DNA of 64,000 nt from assembly GCF_050279675.1 (NCBI RefSeq), contig NZ_JBNNUK010000001.1, forward strand, positions 496,001 to 560,000, in the 5' to 3' direction. Of this stretch, positions 15,950-25,561 are shown in pieces. The DNA comes from Viridibacillus sp050279675. GTDB lineage: Bacteria > Bacillota > Bacilli > Bacillales_A > Planococcaceae. Below the pieces are notes generated by a model. It was not told the DNA's origin and did no database searches. It saw nothing but the letters and a program-made list of their open reading frames with translations. Both the position numbers and the translations under genes were made by a program. Position 1 is the stretch's first letter, and each line of letters opens with the position of its first letter.

Positions 15950-15979
15950 GCAAGGTAAAGAATGTGAGGATGACATGAT

Positions 15980-17275
15980 ATGGCAAACGCAGTTTTAGAT
16001 ATAGATGAAAAACCAAAAGCACTCCAACTTGTTACACTAAGTGCTCAACATATGTTTGCGATGTTCGGCTCAACAATATTAGTACCAAAACTTACTGGTT
16101 TGAGCCCAGCGATGGCCCTTTTAACAAGCGGTATCGCAACGCTGATATTCTTATTAGTAACGAGATTTCAAGTCCCAGCTTACTTAGGATCTTCATTCGC
16201 TTTTATCACACCAATTATTTTTGTATCAAACACTGGTGGTGTTGGAAGTGCGATGATTGGATCGATGTTCGTCGGTTTAACTTACGGCATAGTCTCACTA
16301 CTCATATGGAAAACGGGTTATAAATGGATTATGAAGTTATTGCCGCCAATCGTTGTAGCTCCGGTTATTATGGTTATCGGTCTTGGTCTTGCAACAGTTG
16401 CAGTTGATATGGCGATGAATATTCCAGATAGTGATGGTGGGAAGATATATAGTTTCCCAGACTTCTCTGCAGCTCTAGTTACGTTAGCAGCCGCCATTAT
16501 TTGTACAATCTTCTTCAAAAATATCATTAGCACAATGCCAATTCTAATCGGTTTAGTTGTAGGTTATATATACTCAGCAGCAATAGGTATTGTCGATTAT
16601 ACTGCAATTGGACAAGCAAAATGGTTTGCACTTCCTGATTTCTTAATCCCAGGAATAGATTATGAATTCAAAGTAACAAGCACATTGCTTCTAGCGATGG
16701 TACCAATCGTGATTGTCACGATATCAGAACATATTGGTCACCAATTAGTATTAGGCAAAGTTGTAAATCGCAACTATATTAAAGAACCAGGTTTACATCG
16801 TTCACTATTAGGTGATGGTTTAGGAACGCTAATGAGTGCCTTCATCGGTGGACCACCGAAAACAACTTATGGTGAAAACATCGGTGTCTTAGTATTAACA
16901 AGAGTTTATAGTGTGTACGTCATCGGTGGCGCAGCAATATTAGCGATAGTGATGGCTTTCTTTTCAAAAGCGATGGCAGTTATCGAAACAATTCCAACTT
17001 CAGTGTTGGGTGGTGTATCAATTCTATTATTCGGAATCATCGCATCTAGTGGTCTACGTATGCTAGTAGAAAATAAAGTAGACTTCGATGATAAACGCAA
17101 CTTAGTCATTGCATCAGTTATCCTGATCTTTGGAATCGGTGGCGCAACATTGAAAATACCGCAAGTTTCTGACACATTTGCAATTGAAGGCATGGCCTTA
17201 GCAGCCATCGTCGGTGTCATTTTAAACTTAGTACTACCAGGTCGCGATAAAGACGTCGCTGATTTGGATGAATAA
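15980..17275 (+). CDS. pyrP: Uracil permease PyrP
   Basis: A 431-residue NCS2 family proton-coupled uracil importer with about 12-14 membrane segments. Family signatures are AQHMFAMFGSTILVP near residue 23, ISEHIGHQ near 250 and FIGGPPKTTYGENIGV near 290. It is second in the operon. Only 30 bases separate it from pyrR, with GTGAGGA as ribosome site, so the attenuator found between pyrR and pyrP in B. subtilis is missing. Confidence 0.97.
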   Translation: MANAVLDIDEKPKALQLVTLSAQHMFAMFGSTILVPKLTGLSPAMALLTSGIATLIFLLVTRFQVPAYLGSSFAFITPIIFVSNTGGVGSAMIGSMFVGLTYGIVSLLIWKTGYKWIMKLLPPIVVAPVIMVIGLGLATVAVDMAMNIPDSDGGKIYSFPDFSAALVTLAAAIICTIFFKNIISTMPILIGLVVGYIYSAAIGIVDYTAIGQAKWFALPDFLIPGIDYEFKVTSTLLLAMVPIVIVTISEHIGHQLVLGKVVNRNYIKEPGLHRSLLGDGLGTLMSAFIGGPPKTTYGENIGVLVLTRVYSVYVIGGAAILAIVMAFFSKAMAVIETIPTSVLGGVSILLFGIIASSGLRMLVENKVDFDDKRNLVIASVILIFGIGGATLKIPQVSDTFAIEGMALAAIVGVILNLVLPGRDKDVADLDE

Positions 17276-17290
17276 CATTTAAATACTGTA

Positions 17291-17414
17291 CCTTTTAACA
17301 GATTGCCCAGAGAGGCAAAGAAGGGTTATATAGATTCGAAAGCATGTGCGAAAGCGCTATGCTTATCCTGTCATATCCTTCCTCAGCCTCCCTACTAATC
17401 TAGGGAGGCTTTAT
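17291..17414 (+). promoter_or_regulatory. PyrR attenuator 2 (pyrP-pyrB)
   Basis: The PyrR site CCCAGAGAGGCA lies at 17306-17317 (10/12 to the leader copy) in a short hairpin CCTT/AAGG. Downstream is the terminator GCCTCCCTA/TAGGGAGGC (17386-17394, 17401-17409) with an interrupted T tail. An internal GC-containing segment (AGCATGTGCG..AGCGCTATGCT) probably supplies the antiterminator. This should lower pyrB-pyrE expression when pyrimidines are ample. Confidence 0.9.
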
Positions 17415-17416
17415 TT
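17386..17416 (+). terminator. Regulated terminator of pyr attenuator 2
   Basis: A perfect nine-base GC-rich stem with the weak tail TTTATTTAT. The ribosome site of pyrB starts eight bases later. Confidence 0.88.
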
Positions 17417-17435
17417 ATAAACTAGGAGGCTCATG

Positions 17436-18314
17436 ATGAAAAACTTACTGTCAATGGATGAAGTATCAAAAGAAGAAATTATGCTGATATTAAAACGCGC
17501 TGCGGAATTTGAAGCAGGTGCGAAACCACAACTAGAGAAAGAGTACTTTATCGCAAACCTATTTTTTGAGCCAAGCACAAGAACAAAAACATCATTTGAA
17601 TCAGCAGAAAGAAAAATAGGTGCTACAGTAATTCCGTTCGAAGCAGGATTCTCAAGCGTGATAAAGGGTGAAACATTGTACGACACAGTAAAAACGATTC
17701 AACAAAGTGGTATCGATGCAGTCGTTATTCGTCATAAACAAGATGCATACTACGAAGAGCTTTTAGAAGGTTTGGATGTATCAATTATCAATGCAGGTGA
17801 TGGTGCCGGTCAGCATCCTTCTCAATCTTTACTTGATTTATACACAATATTCAAAGAGTTCGGGGAATTTGAAGGGGTCAATGTTACAATTGCAGGTGAT
17901 GTTTCTCATAGTCGTGTTGCAAAATCAGATGCAACAGCACTTACTACTTTAGGAGCAAACGTCAACTTTGTTTGTCCACCAGAGTGGCAAGGTGAGTATG
18001 ATGCGCATCAAGATTGGGATCAACTAATCGAAGAGAGTGATGTCATTATGCTACTTCGTGTACAACATGAACGTGAAGCAGCATATGATGGATTCACAGT
18101 TGAATCATACAGAGAAAGATATGGCTTAACTGAGGAACGTGAAAAAATGATGAAAGATAAAGCAATTATCATGCATCCGGCACCGATTAACCGTGGTGTA
18201 GAAATTGATTCATCATTAGTAGAATGTGAGCGTTCAAGAATCTTCTCTCAAATGCGAAACGGACTATTCATCCGTATGGCAATATTAGAACATATTTTAA
18301 AGGGGCGAGGCTAA
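17436..18314 (+). CDS. pyrB: Aspartate carbamoyltransferase catalytic subunit
   Basis: A 292-residue enzyme that joins carbamoyl phosphate and aspartate to N-carbamoylaspartate, the first committed step of UMP synthesis. The carbamoyl-phosphate loop is FFEPSTRTKTSFE near residue 43. RHKQDAYYEE, GDGAGQHPSQSLLD and HPAPINRGVEI near 247 are the other signatures. No regulatory subunit gene is present, as in Bacillus. Two ATGs occur in tandem (17433 and 17436); the second has a six-base gap from AGGAGG and aligns with B. subtilis PyrB. Confidence 0.97.
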   Translation: MKNLLSMDEVSKEEIMLILKRAAEFEAGAKPQLEKEYFIANLFFEPSTRTKTSFESAERKIGATVIPFEAGFSSVIKGETLYDTVKTIQQSGIDAVVIRHKQDAYYEELLEGLDVSIINAGDGAGQHPSQSLLDLYTIFKEFGEFEGVNVTIAGDVSHSRVAKSDATALTTLGANVNFVCPPEWQGEYDAHQDWDQLIEESDVIMLLRVQHEREAAYDGFTVESYRERYGLTEEREKMMKDKAIIMHPAPINRGVEIDSSLVECERSRIFSQMRNGLFIRMAILEHILKGRG

Positions 18315-18315
18315 T

Positions 18316-19593
18316 ATGACAAAATTACTGAAAAATGTTCAAATGTTAAATGAACAAGGCGAGTTTCAATCAACAGACATCCTGATAGATGGTGGTAACA
18401 TTAAAGAAATCGGTGCTTCAATCTCGGCTGAGGCTTCTGAAGTAATCGACGGTAAAGGTCTTGTAGTAGCCCCAGGTTTTGTAGATGTACATACTCATCT
18501 TCGTGAGCCAGGTTTCGAACATAAAGAAACGATTGCAACTGGTACAGCTTCTGCAGCAAAAGGTGGCTTCACAACAATTTGTGCAATGCCTAACACTAAG
18601 CCAGTACCAGATTCAATTGAAAATCTCGACTACATAAATAGTTTGATTGAAGATAGTGCAGTTATTCGCGTTTTACCTTATGGGTCTTTAACAGTCGCAC
18701 AATCTGGGGACAAACGCACAAACTTAACAGATTTAAAAGCACATGGTGCAGTTGCATTCTCTGATGATGGTGTTGGTGTACAAGAAGCAGCAACGATGTT
18801 TGAGCAAATGAAAGATGCAGCGAAAATTGGCATGGCGGTCGTTGCGCACTGCGAAGATAATTCGTTGATCTACGATGGCGTGATGCACGAAGGCACTCGC
18901 AATCATGAGCTAGGTTTGCCGGGGATACCATCTGTTTGTGAATCAGTGCAAATCGCCCGAGACGTTCTTTTAGCTGAAGCAGCAGGTGCACATTACCATG
19001 TATGTCACGTATCAACAAAAGAATCGGTACGCGTAGTACGTGATGCAAAAGCAGCAGGCATTAAAGTTACTGCAGAGGTTTGTCCGCACCACCTTCTATT
19101 AGAAGAAATGGACATTCCATCAGATGATGCAAACTGGAAAATGAATCCACCATTACGTGCGAATGATGACTTACAAGCATTACATGAAGCATTACTTGAT
19201 GGCACCATTGACTGTATCGCAACAGACCACGCACCACACACAGTTGAAGAAAAATGCTGTGGCATGGTAGGTGCACCATTCGGCATTGTCGGTTTTGAAA
19301 CAGCGTTCCCACTACTTTATACAAAATTTGTTGAAACAGGTAAATGGACATTAAAACAATTAATCGATTGGATGGCTGCAAAACCAGCTGAGTTATTCAA
19401 CTTACCGTATGGCAAGATAGAAGTTGGGGCATCGGCAGATTTAATCTTACTTGATCTAAATAAAGAACAAACAATTGATGCTGAAGGTTTCGTATCAAAA
19501 GGTAGAAACACACCATTCAATGGATGGACAGCAAAAGGCTGGCCAGTTATGACAATCTTTGAAGGTAACATCGTATGGGAGGAAGCACAATGA
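18316..19593 (+). CDS. pyrC: Dihydroorotase
   Basis: A 425-residue class I amidohydrolase that cyclises carbamoylaspartate to dihydroorotate. Metal and substrate motifs are visible: DVHTHLREPGFEHKETI near residue 57, KGGFTTICAMPNT near 78, VVAHCEDNSL near 176, VCHVST near 230 and the C-terminal ATDHAPHT near 303 with the catalytic Asp. It begins one base after pyrB and overlaps carA by four bases. Confidence 0.97.
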   Translation: MTKLLKNVQMLNEQGEFQSTDILIDGGNIKEIGASISAEASEVIDGKGLVVAPGFVDVHTHLREPGFEHKETIATGTASAAKGGFTTICAMPNTKPVPDSIENLDYINSLIEDSAVIRVLPYGSLTVAQSGDKRTNLTDLKAHGAVAFSDDGVGVQEAATMFEQMKDAAKIGMAVVAHCEDNSLIYDGVMHEGTRNHELGLPGIPSVCESVQIARDVLLAEAAGAHYHVCHVSTKESVRVVRDAKAAGIKVTAEVCPHHLLLEEMDIPSDDANWKMNPPLRANDDLQALHEALLDGTIDCIATDHAPHTVEEKCCGMVGAPFGIVGFETAFPLLYTKFVETGKWTLKQLIDWMAAKPAELFNLPYGKIEVGASADLILLDLNKEQTIDAEGFVSKGRNTPFNGWTAKGWPVMTIFEGNIVWEEAQ

Positions 19594-20690
19594 CAATCAG
19601 AAAGTTAATTTTAGAAAACGGTATCGTATTTGAAGGGCAAGCCTTTGGTAGTGACTTAGCATCAGACGGAGAAGTTGTATTTACAACAGGAATGACAGGC
19701 TATCAAGAAACATTGTCTGACCCATCATTTGCAGGACAAATTGTGACAATGACATATCCATTAATCGGTAACTACGGTATTAATCGTGACGATTTCGAAA
19801 CAATTGACCCTGCAATAAAAGGATTCGTTGTACGCGAATTAGCACAAACACCATCAAATTTCCGTTGTGACACAACATTAGATGAATTCTTCAAAATGAA
19901 AAAAATCCCTGGTATTGAAGGGATTGATACAAGAAAGTTAACTCGTTTGATTCGCGAAATGGGTTCGATTAAAGCTACTTTAACAGCAGCAGGAGAAGAA
20001 GTAGTTGTTGAAGAGGTAGTAGCAAAATTAAAATCAACTACATTCCCAACAAACCAAGTAGAGCAAGTTTCTACCAAAACACCATATCCAAGCCCAGGTC
20101 GAGGTAAAAAAGTTGTATTAATGGACTTCGGTATGAAGCATGGTATTTTGCGCGAGTTAAACAAACGTGACTGTGACGTCGTTGTAGTGCCTTACAATAT
20201 GCCAGCAGAAGAAATTTTAGCTTTATATCCAGACGGTATAATGTTATCAAATGGACCTGGAGATCCAAAAGATGTGCCAGTAGCAATTGAAACAATTAAA
20301 AATCTAATCGGAAAAGTGCCAATGTTCGGTATTTGCTTAGGACATCAACTTTTCGCACTAGCTTGTGGCGCAGATTCGTTCAAACTTAAATTTGGACACC
20401 GTGGTGCTAATCATCCAGTAAAAGAACTAAAAACTGGACTTACTGAACTAACTTCTCAAAATCATGGCTATGCAATCGATCCAGCTTCACTAGAAGGAAC
20501 TAGTTTAGAAGTTACTCATCTTGCATTAAATGACGGAACAATCGAAGGTTTAAAACATAAAGAATATCCAGTATTCACCGTACAATATCACCCAGAAGCA
20601 TCACCAGGACCAGAAGATTCAAACCACTTATTTGATGAATTTATCGAGTTAATGAATGTAGATACTAGAAAGGAGCAACACCATGCCTAA
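19590..20690 (+). CDS. carA: Carbamoyl-phosphate synthase small (glutaminase) subunit
   Basis: A 366-residue subunit that hydrolyses glutamine and channels ammonia to CarB. The N-terminal domain opens RKLILENGIVFEGQAFG. The C-terminal class I amidotransferase domain has the nucleophile Cys in FGICLGHQ near residue 248, HRGANHPV, and VQYHPEASPGPED with the catalytic His and Glu. The ATG at 19590 forms an ATGA overlap with the pyrC stop and follows GGGAGG. It is the pyrimidine-specific copy (pyrAA), judged by operon position. Confidence 0.97.
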   Translation: MTIRKLILENGIVFEGQAFGSDLASDGEVVFTTGMTGYQETLSDPSFAGQIVTMTYPLIGNYGINRDDFETIDPAIKGFVVRELAQTPSNFRCDTTLDEFFKMKKIPGIEGIDTRKLTRLIREMGSIKATLTAAGEEVVVEEVVAKLKSTTFPTNQVEQVSTKTPYPSPGRGKKVVLMDFGMKHGILRELNKRDCDVVVVPYNMPAEEILALYPDGIMLSNGPGDPKDVPVAIETIKNLIGKVPMFGICLGHQLFALACGADSFKLKFGHRGANHPVKELKTGLTELTSQNHGYAIDPASLEGTSLEVTHLALNDGTIEGLKHKEYPVFTVQYHPEASPGPEDSNHLFDEFIELMNVDTRKEQHHA

Positions 20691-23600
20691 ACGTCAAGAT
20701 ATCAAAACCATTTTAGTAATCGGCTCAGGCCCAATCGTAATCGGACAAGCTGCAGAATTCGACTATGCAGGAACACAAGCATGTCTATCATTAAAAGAAG
20801 AGGGCTACCGCGTCATTTTAATTAACTCAAACCCAGCAACAATTATGACGGATACGCAAATCGCAGATAAAGTGTACATCGAACCAATTACATTGGAGTT
20901 TGTTTCACGTATTATCCGTAAAGAACGCCCAGATGCAGTACTACCAACTTTAGGTGGTCAAACGGGTTTAAACATGGCTATTGAATTACATGAATCAGGA
21001 ATTTTAGATGAACTAAACATTGAAATCCTTGGTACAAAACTTGATGCCATCAATAAAGCTGAAGACCGAGATTTGTTCCGTAACTTAATGTACGAATTAG
21101 GGGTTCCTGTACCAGAATCAGACATTATTCACAACTTAGAAGAAGCAAATGCTTTTGTTGAAAAAATTGGTTATCCAGTAATCGTTCGTCCTGCTTTCAC
21201 GCTTGGCGGAACTGGCGGTGGTATTTGTTATAACGATCAAGATTTAAACGAAATCGTGACATCTGGTCTAAAATATAGCCCGGTAACACAATGTTTACTA
21301 GAAAAATCAATCGCAGGTTTCAAAGAAATAGAATATGAAGTAATGCGTGACTCTAAAGACAATGCAATCGTAGTTTGTAACATGGAAAATGTGGATCCAG
21401 TTGGGATTCATACAGGAGATTCAATTGTAGTTGCACCATCTCAAACTTTATCAGACCGTGAGTATCACATGCTACGAAATGTATCGCTTAAAATCATTCG
21501 TGCACTTAAAATCGAAGGTGGTTGTAACGTTCAACTTGCCCTTGATCCACACAGCTTCAACTACTATATTATTGAAGTGAATCCACGTGTATCACGTTCA
21601 TCAGCACTTGCTTCAAAAGCAACTGGTTACCCAATTGCGAAGCTTGCAGCGAAAATCGCAGTCGGTTTAACACTAGATGAAATGATGAACCCTGTTACGG
21701 GCAAAACTTACGCTTGCTTCGAACCAGCACTAGATTATGTTGTGGCGAAAATTCCACGCTGGCCTTTCGATAAATTCGAAAATGCAAAACGTAACTTAGG
21801 CACTCAAATGAAAGCAACTGGTGAAGTAATGGCAATCGGCCGTAATTTCGAGGAAGCTATGCTAAAAGCAGTTCGTTCACTTGAAACTGGGCATAAACAT
21901 ATTGAAATGAAAAATCCTGACGAGCTGTCAGATCAATGGATTGAAAAACGTATCCGTAAAGCAGGAGATGAGCGTCTATTCTTCCTGGGAGAAGCATTGC
22001 GTCGAGGCGTGACAATCGAAACAATCCATGACTGGAGTCAAATCGATATATTCTTCTTAAATAAATTTAAAAACATTGTTGATTATGAAACTGTATTAAA
22101 AGATAATCCGCATGACAAAGTCGTATTGCGCCAAGCAAAACGTATAGGTTTTGCAGATGAAACAGTTGCGAAACTTTGGAATACAACAGAGTCTGCTATC
22201 TACGATTTTCGTAAAGAAAATGGCATCATACCAGTTTACAAAATGGTAGATACATGTGCTGCTGAATTTGAATCAGAAACACCATACTTCTACGGTACAT
22301 ACGAAGATGAAAATGAATCAATCCAATCAGAACGTGAATCGGTAATCGTGCTTGGATCAGGTCCAATTCGTATCGGACAAGGGGTAGAATTTGACTACGC
22401 AACAGTACACTCTGTTTGGGCGATTAAAGAAGCAGGGTACGAGGCAATCATTATTAACTCAAACCCAGAAACAGTTTCAACTGACTTCTCAATCTCTGAT
22501 AAGCTTTACTTCGAGCCATTAACAATTGAAGATGTTATGCACATCATTGATCTTGAACAACCAAAAGGTGTTGTCGTCCAATTTGGTGGCCAAACAGCTA
22601 TTAACCTAGCAGATAAATTGGAAGCAAGAGGCGTGAAAATTTTAGGAACATCACTAGATGCAATTGACCGTGCTGAATCACGCGACCGTTTCGAGGAAGC
22701 ACTGCATGAAATAGGTATCCCACAACCAATGGGTAAAACGGCTACTTCTGCAGAAGAAGCGATTGTTATTGCTAAGAGAATCGGATTCCCAGTTTTAGTG
22801 AGACCATCATATGTACTAGGTGGACGCGCAATGGAAATCGTTTATAACGAAGAAGAACTACAATATTACATGGAGCATGCGGTTGAAGCTAGCCCAGAGC
22901 ACCCAGTATTAGTTGATAGATACTTAACTGGTACAGAAATTGAAGTAGATGCGATTTGTGACGGTGAGAACGTCTTGATTCCGGGTATTATGGAGCATAT
23001 CGAACGTGCAGGTGTTCACTCAGGTGACTCGATTGCAGTATATCCACCTCAACAACTGTCTCAAAAACATATTGATACATTAACAGACTATACAACTCGT
23101 TTAGCAAAAGGGTTGGAAATCAAAGGTTTAATGAACATCCAGTATGTAATTTCTGATGATGAAGTATATGTTATCGAAGTAAACCCACGTGCATCACGTA
23201 CAGTACCGTTCTTAAGTAAAATTACGAACTTACCGATGGCGAATATTGCAACAAAAGCGATACTGGGTCAATCAATTGTGGAACAAGGTTACCAAACTGG
23301 TTTAGCACCGATTCAAAAAGGTGTTTACGTGAAAGTACCAGTATTCAGCTTTGCTAAATTGCGTCGGGTTGACATTACATTAGGACCTGAAATGAAATCA
23401 ACAGGTGAAGTAATGGGTAAAGATAGTACACTAGAAAAAGCGCTATATAAAGGTCTAGTAGCTGCTGGTATGGATATTAAGGATCACGGTTCAGTCTTAA
23501 TGACAGTAGCGGACAAAGATAAAGACGAAGCAATTGCTTTAGCTAAACGCTTTACGAATATCGGTTATAGTATTTTAGCAACACCAGGTACTGCAAAAGC

Positions 23601-23880
23601 AATTGAAGAAGCAGGTATAAAAGCGAGTGTTGTTGATAAAATTGGATCAAATGGTCCTACTTTACTAGACGTAATCCAAAATGGCGGTGCGCAATTAATC
23701 GTCAATACACTAACAAAAGGAAAACAACCCGCACGTGACGGTTTCCGTATCCGCCGTGAATCAGTAGAAAATGGGGTTCCATGCTTAACATCTCTTGATA
23801 CTGCAGAGGCAATGCTTCGAGTAATCGAATCTATGACCTTTACAGCTGAAGAAATGCCTAAGCAGGAGGTGCGAGGATGA
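20683..23880 (+). CDS. carB: Carbamoyl-phosphate synthase large subunit
   Basis: A 1065-residue duplicated ATP-grasp enzyme making carbamoyl phosphate from bicarbonate, ammonia and two ATP. The N-terminal half (GSGPIVIGQAAEFDYAG; LGGQTGLN) and the C-terminal half (GSGPIRIGQGVEFDYAT; FGGQTAIN) show the internal duplication. The final about 130 residues are the allosteric MGS-like domain (GYSILATPGTAKAIEEAG). It overlaps carA by eight bases and pyrK by four. Length is typical. Confidence 0.98.
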   Translation: MPKRQDIKTILVIGSGPIVIGQAAEFDYAGTQACLSLKEEGYRVILINSNPATIMTDTQIADKVYIEPITLEFVSRIIRKERPDAVLPTLGGQTGLNMAIELHESGILDELNIEILGTKLDAINKAEDRDLFRNLMYELGVPVPESDIIHNLEEANAFVEKIGYPVIVRPAFTLGGTGGGICYNDQDLNEIVTSGLKYSPVTQCLLEKSIAGFKEIEYEVMRDSKDNAIVVCNMENVDPVGIHTGDSIVVAPSQTLSDREYHMLRNVSLKIIRALKIEGGCNVQLALDPHSFNYYIIEVNPRVSRSSALASKATGYPIAKLAAKIAVGLTLDEMMNPVTGKTYACFEPALDYVVAKIPRWPFDKFENAKRNLGTQMKATGEVMAIGRNFEEAMLKAVRSLETGHKHIEMKNPDELSDQWIEKRIRKAGDERLFFLGEALRRGVTIETIHDWSQIDIFFLNKFKNIVDYETVLKDNPHDKVVLRQAKRIGFADETVAKLWNTTESAIYDFRKENGIIPVYKMVDTCAAEFESETPYFYGTYEDENESIQSERESVIVLGSGPIRIGQGVEFDYATVHSVWAIKEAGYEAIIINSNPETVSTDFSISDKLYFEPLTIEDVMHIIDLEQPKGVVVQFGGQTAINLADKLEARGVKILGTSLDAIDRAESRDRFEEALHEIGIPQPMGKTATSAEEAIVIAKRIGFPVLVRPSYVLGGRAMEIVYNEEELQYYMEHAVEASPEHPVLVDRYLTGTEIEVDAICDGENVLIPGIMEHIERAGVHSGDSIAVYPPQQLSQKHIDTLTDYTTRLAKGLEIKGLMNIQYVISDDEVYVIEVNPRASRTVPFLSKITNLPMANIATKAILGQSIVEQGYQTGLAPIQKGVYVKVPVFSFAKLRRVDITLGPEMKSTGEVMGKDSTLEKALYKGLVAAGMDIKDHGSVLMTVADKDKDEAIALAKRFTNIGYSILATPGTAKAIEEAGIKASVVDKIGSNGPTLLDVIQNGGAQLIVNTLTKGKQPARDGFRIRRESVENGVPCLTSLDTAEAMLRVIESMTFTAEEMPKQEVRG

Positions 23881-24653
23881 TTCACCAAGAACGTATGCAA
23901 GTTGTACGCCAACAGCAAATTGCTGAGGATATTTTTGAGCTGACTTTAACAGGTCAGCTTGTCCATGATATGAAACAACCGGGTCAATTCGTCCATGTAC
24001 GTGTAACGGATACTTTTGAACCTTTATTAAGAAGACCGATTAGTATCGCATCAATTGATCATGAACTAATGCAGTTCACAATGATTTACCGAGCAGAAGG
24101 TCGTGGTACGACAATCTTATCGGCAAAACGACCAGGTGAAGAAGTGGATGTACTTGGACCACTAGGACACGGTTTCCCTGTAGAAGAAGTAGAGCCGGGG
24201 CAAACAGCACTTTTAGTTGGTGGTGGTATTGGCGTGCCTCCTTTGTATCAGCTTTCAAAAGAATTGCATGCAAAAGGAGTACGTACGATTCACGTACTAG
24301 GATTCCAATCTGAAAACAACGTCTTTTACGAAAAGGAATTTTCCGAGTTAGACGACACATATATCGTAACTGCAGATGGTAGTCAAGGAACAAAAGGATT
24401 TGTTACTGACTTATTAAGAGATAAAGCACCTGATTTTGATGTTTTTTATAGCTGTGGACCCACTCCGATGCTAGGAGCATTAGAGCAAACTTATCCTGAT
24501 AAAAAAGGATTCCTTTCCTTTGAAGAGCGCATGGGCTGCGGCATCGGAGCTTGCTATGCTTGCGTATGTAATACAACAGATGCAACAGAAAAAGAATACT
24601 TGAAGATTTGTTCTGACGGTCCAGTCTTCCCGAGAGGAGTTGTGAAGCTATGA
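23877..24653 (+). CDS. pyrK: Dihydroorotate dehydrogenase B electron-transfer subunit PyrK
   Basis: A 258-residue FAD/[2Fe-2S] protein that passes electrons from PyrD to NAD+. The FAD domain shows LLRRPISIASID near residue 50. The NAD-binding region has LLVGGGIGVPPLYQLSKEL near 112. The C-terminal iron-sulfur cysteines are in ERMGCGIGACYACVC plus KICSDGPVF near residues 218-250. The gene overlaps both neighbours by four bases and pairs with the class 1B pyrD that follows. Confidence 0.96.
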   Translation: MIHQERMQVVRQQQIAEDIFELTLTGQLVHDMKQPGQFVHVRVTDTFEPLLRRPISIASIDHELMQFTMIYRAEGRGTTILSAKRPGEEVDVLGPLGHGFPVEEVEPGQTALLVGGGIGVPPLYQLSKELHAKGVRTIHVLGFQSENNVFYEKEFSELDDTYIVTADGSQGTKGFVTDLLRDKAPDFDVFYSCGPTPMLGALEQTYPDKKGFLSFEERMGCGIGACYACVCNTTDATEKEYLKICSDGPVFPRGVVKL

Positions 24654-25561
24654 ATAGATTACAAGTCGAATTACCAGGCTTATCATTAAAAAACCCAATT
24701 ATCCCAGCTTCAGGCTGCTTCGGTTTTGGACAAGAATATGCACAGCTTTATGATCTATCAAAGCTAGGTGCAATAATGATTAAAGCTACAACATTGGAAA
24801 CACGCTCTGGTAACCCAACACCACGTGTTGCTGAAACAGCAGCAGGTATGTTAAATGCCATTGGTTTACAAAATCCAGGTTTAGAGCATGTTTTATCACA
24901 TGAACTTCCGTGGTTAGAAAAATATGATGTACCGATTATTGCTAATGTGGCTGGAACAGAAACGGCCGATTATGTAGCAGTAGCAGAGGCTATTTCAAAA
25001 GCACCAAATGTACATGCATTAGAGTTGAATATTTCATGTCCAAATGTTAAATGTGGTGGGATTCAATTCGGTACAGATCCGAAATCAGCAAGTGACTTAA
25101 CGGCAGCAGTAAAAGCGGTATCAGATGTACCTGTATATGTAAAATTATCACCAAATGTAACGAATATCTCTGAAATAGCTAAAGCTGTAGAAGCTGGTGG
25201 AGCAGACGGTATTACGATGATTAATACATTAATCGGTATGCGTTTGCATCCGAAAACAGGAAAACCAATTATTGCTAACGGTACTGGAGGATTATCAGGC
25301 CCAGCTGTTAAACCGGTATCAATTCGTATGGTTCATGAAGTAAGTCGAAACGTTAATATTCCCATCATTGGAATGGGCGGAGTTGCAACTGCAGAAGATG
25401 TGATCGACTTCCTATCTGTAGGGGCAAGTGCTGTAGCAGTAGGTACTGCAAACTTTGTGGATCCATTCATCTGCCCAAATATTATAGAAGCATTACCACA
25501 AAAGCTAGATGAATTAGGTTATGACAAATTAACAGATGTAATTGGAAGGAGCCATCGCTAA
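24650..25561 (+). CDS. pyrD: Dihydroorotate dehydrogenase B, catalytic subunit
   Basis: A 303-residue FMN barrel enzyme oxidising dihydroorotate to orotate. It is class 1B, shown by the catalytic Cys in NISCPNVKCGG near residue 130 and by the adjacent pyrK. Other motifs are NPIIPASGCFGFG at the N-terminus, VKLSPNVT, MINTLIGM and GMGGVATAEDVIDFLSVGA for FMN phosphate. The gene ends one base before pyrF. Confidence 0.97.
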   Translation: MNRLQVELPGLSLKNPIIPASGCFGFGQEYAQLYDLSKLGAIMIKATTLETRSGNPTPRVAETAAGMLNAIGLQNPGLEHVLSHELPWLEKYDVPIIANVAGTETADYVAVAEAISKAPNVHALELNISCPNVKCGGIQFGTDPKSASDLTAAVKAVSDVPVYVKLSPNVTNISEIAKAVEAGGADGITMINTLIGMRLHPKTGKPIIANGTGGLSGPAVKPVSIRMVHEVSRNVNIPIIGMGGVATAEDVIDFLSVGASAVAVGTANFVDPFICPNIIEALPQKLDELGYDKLTDVIGRSHR

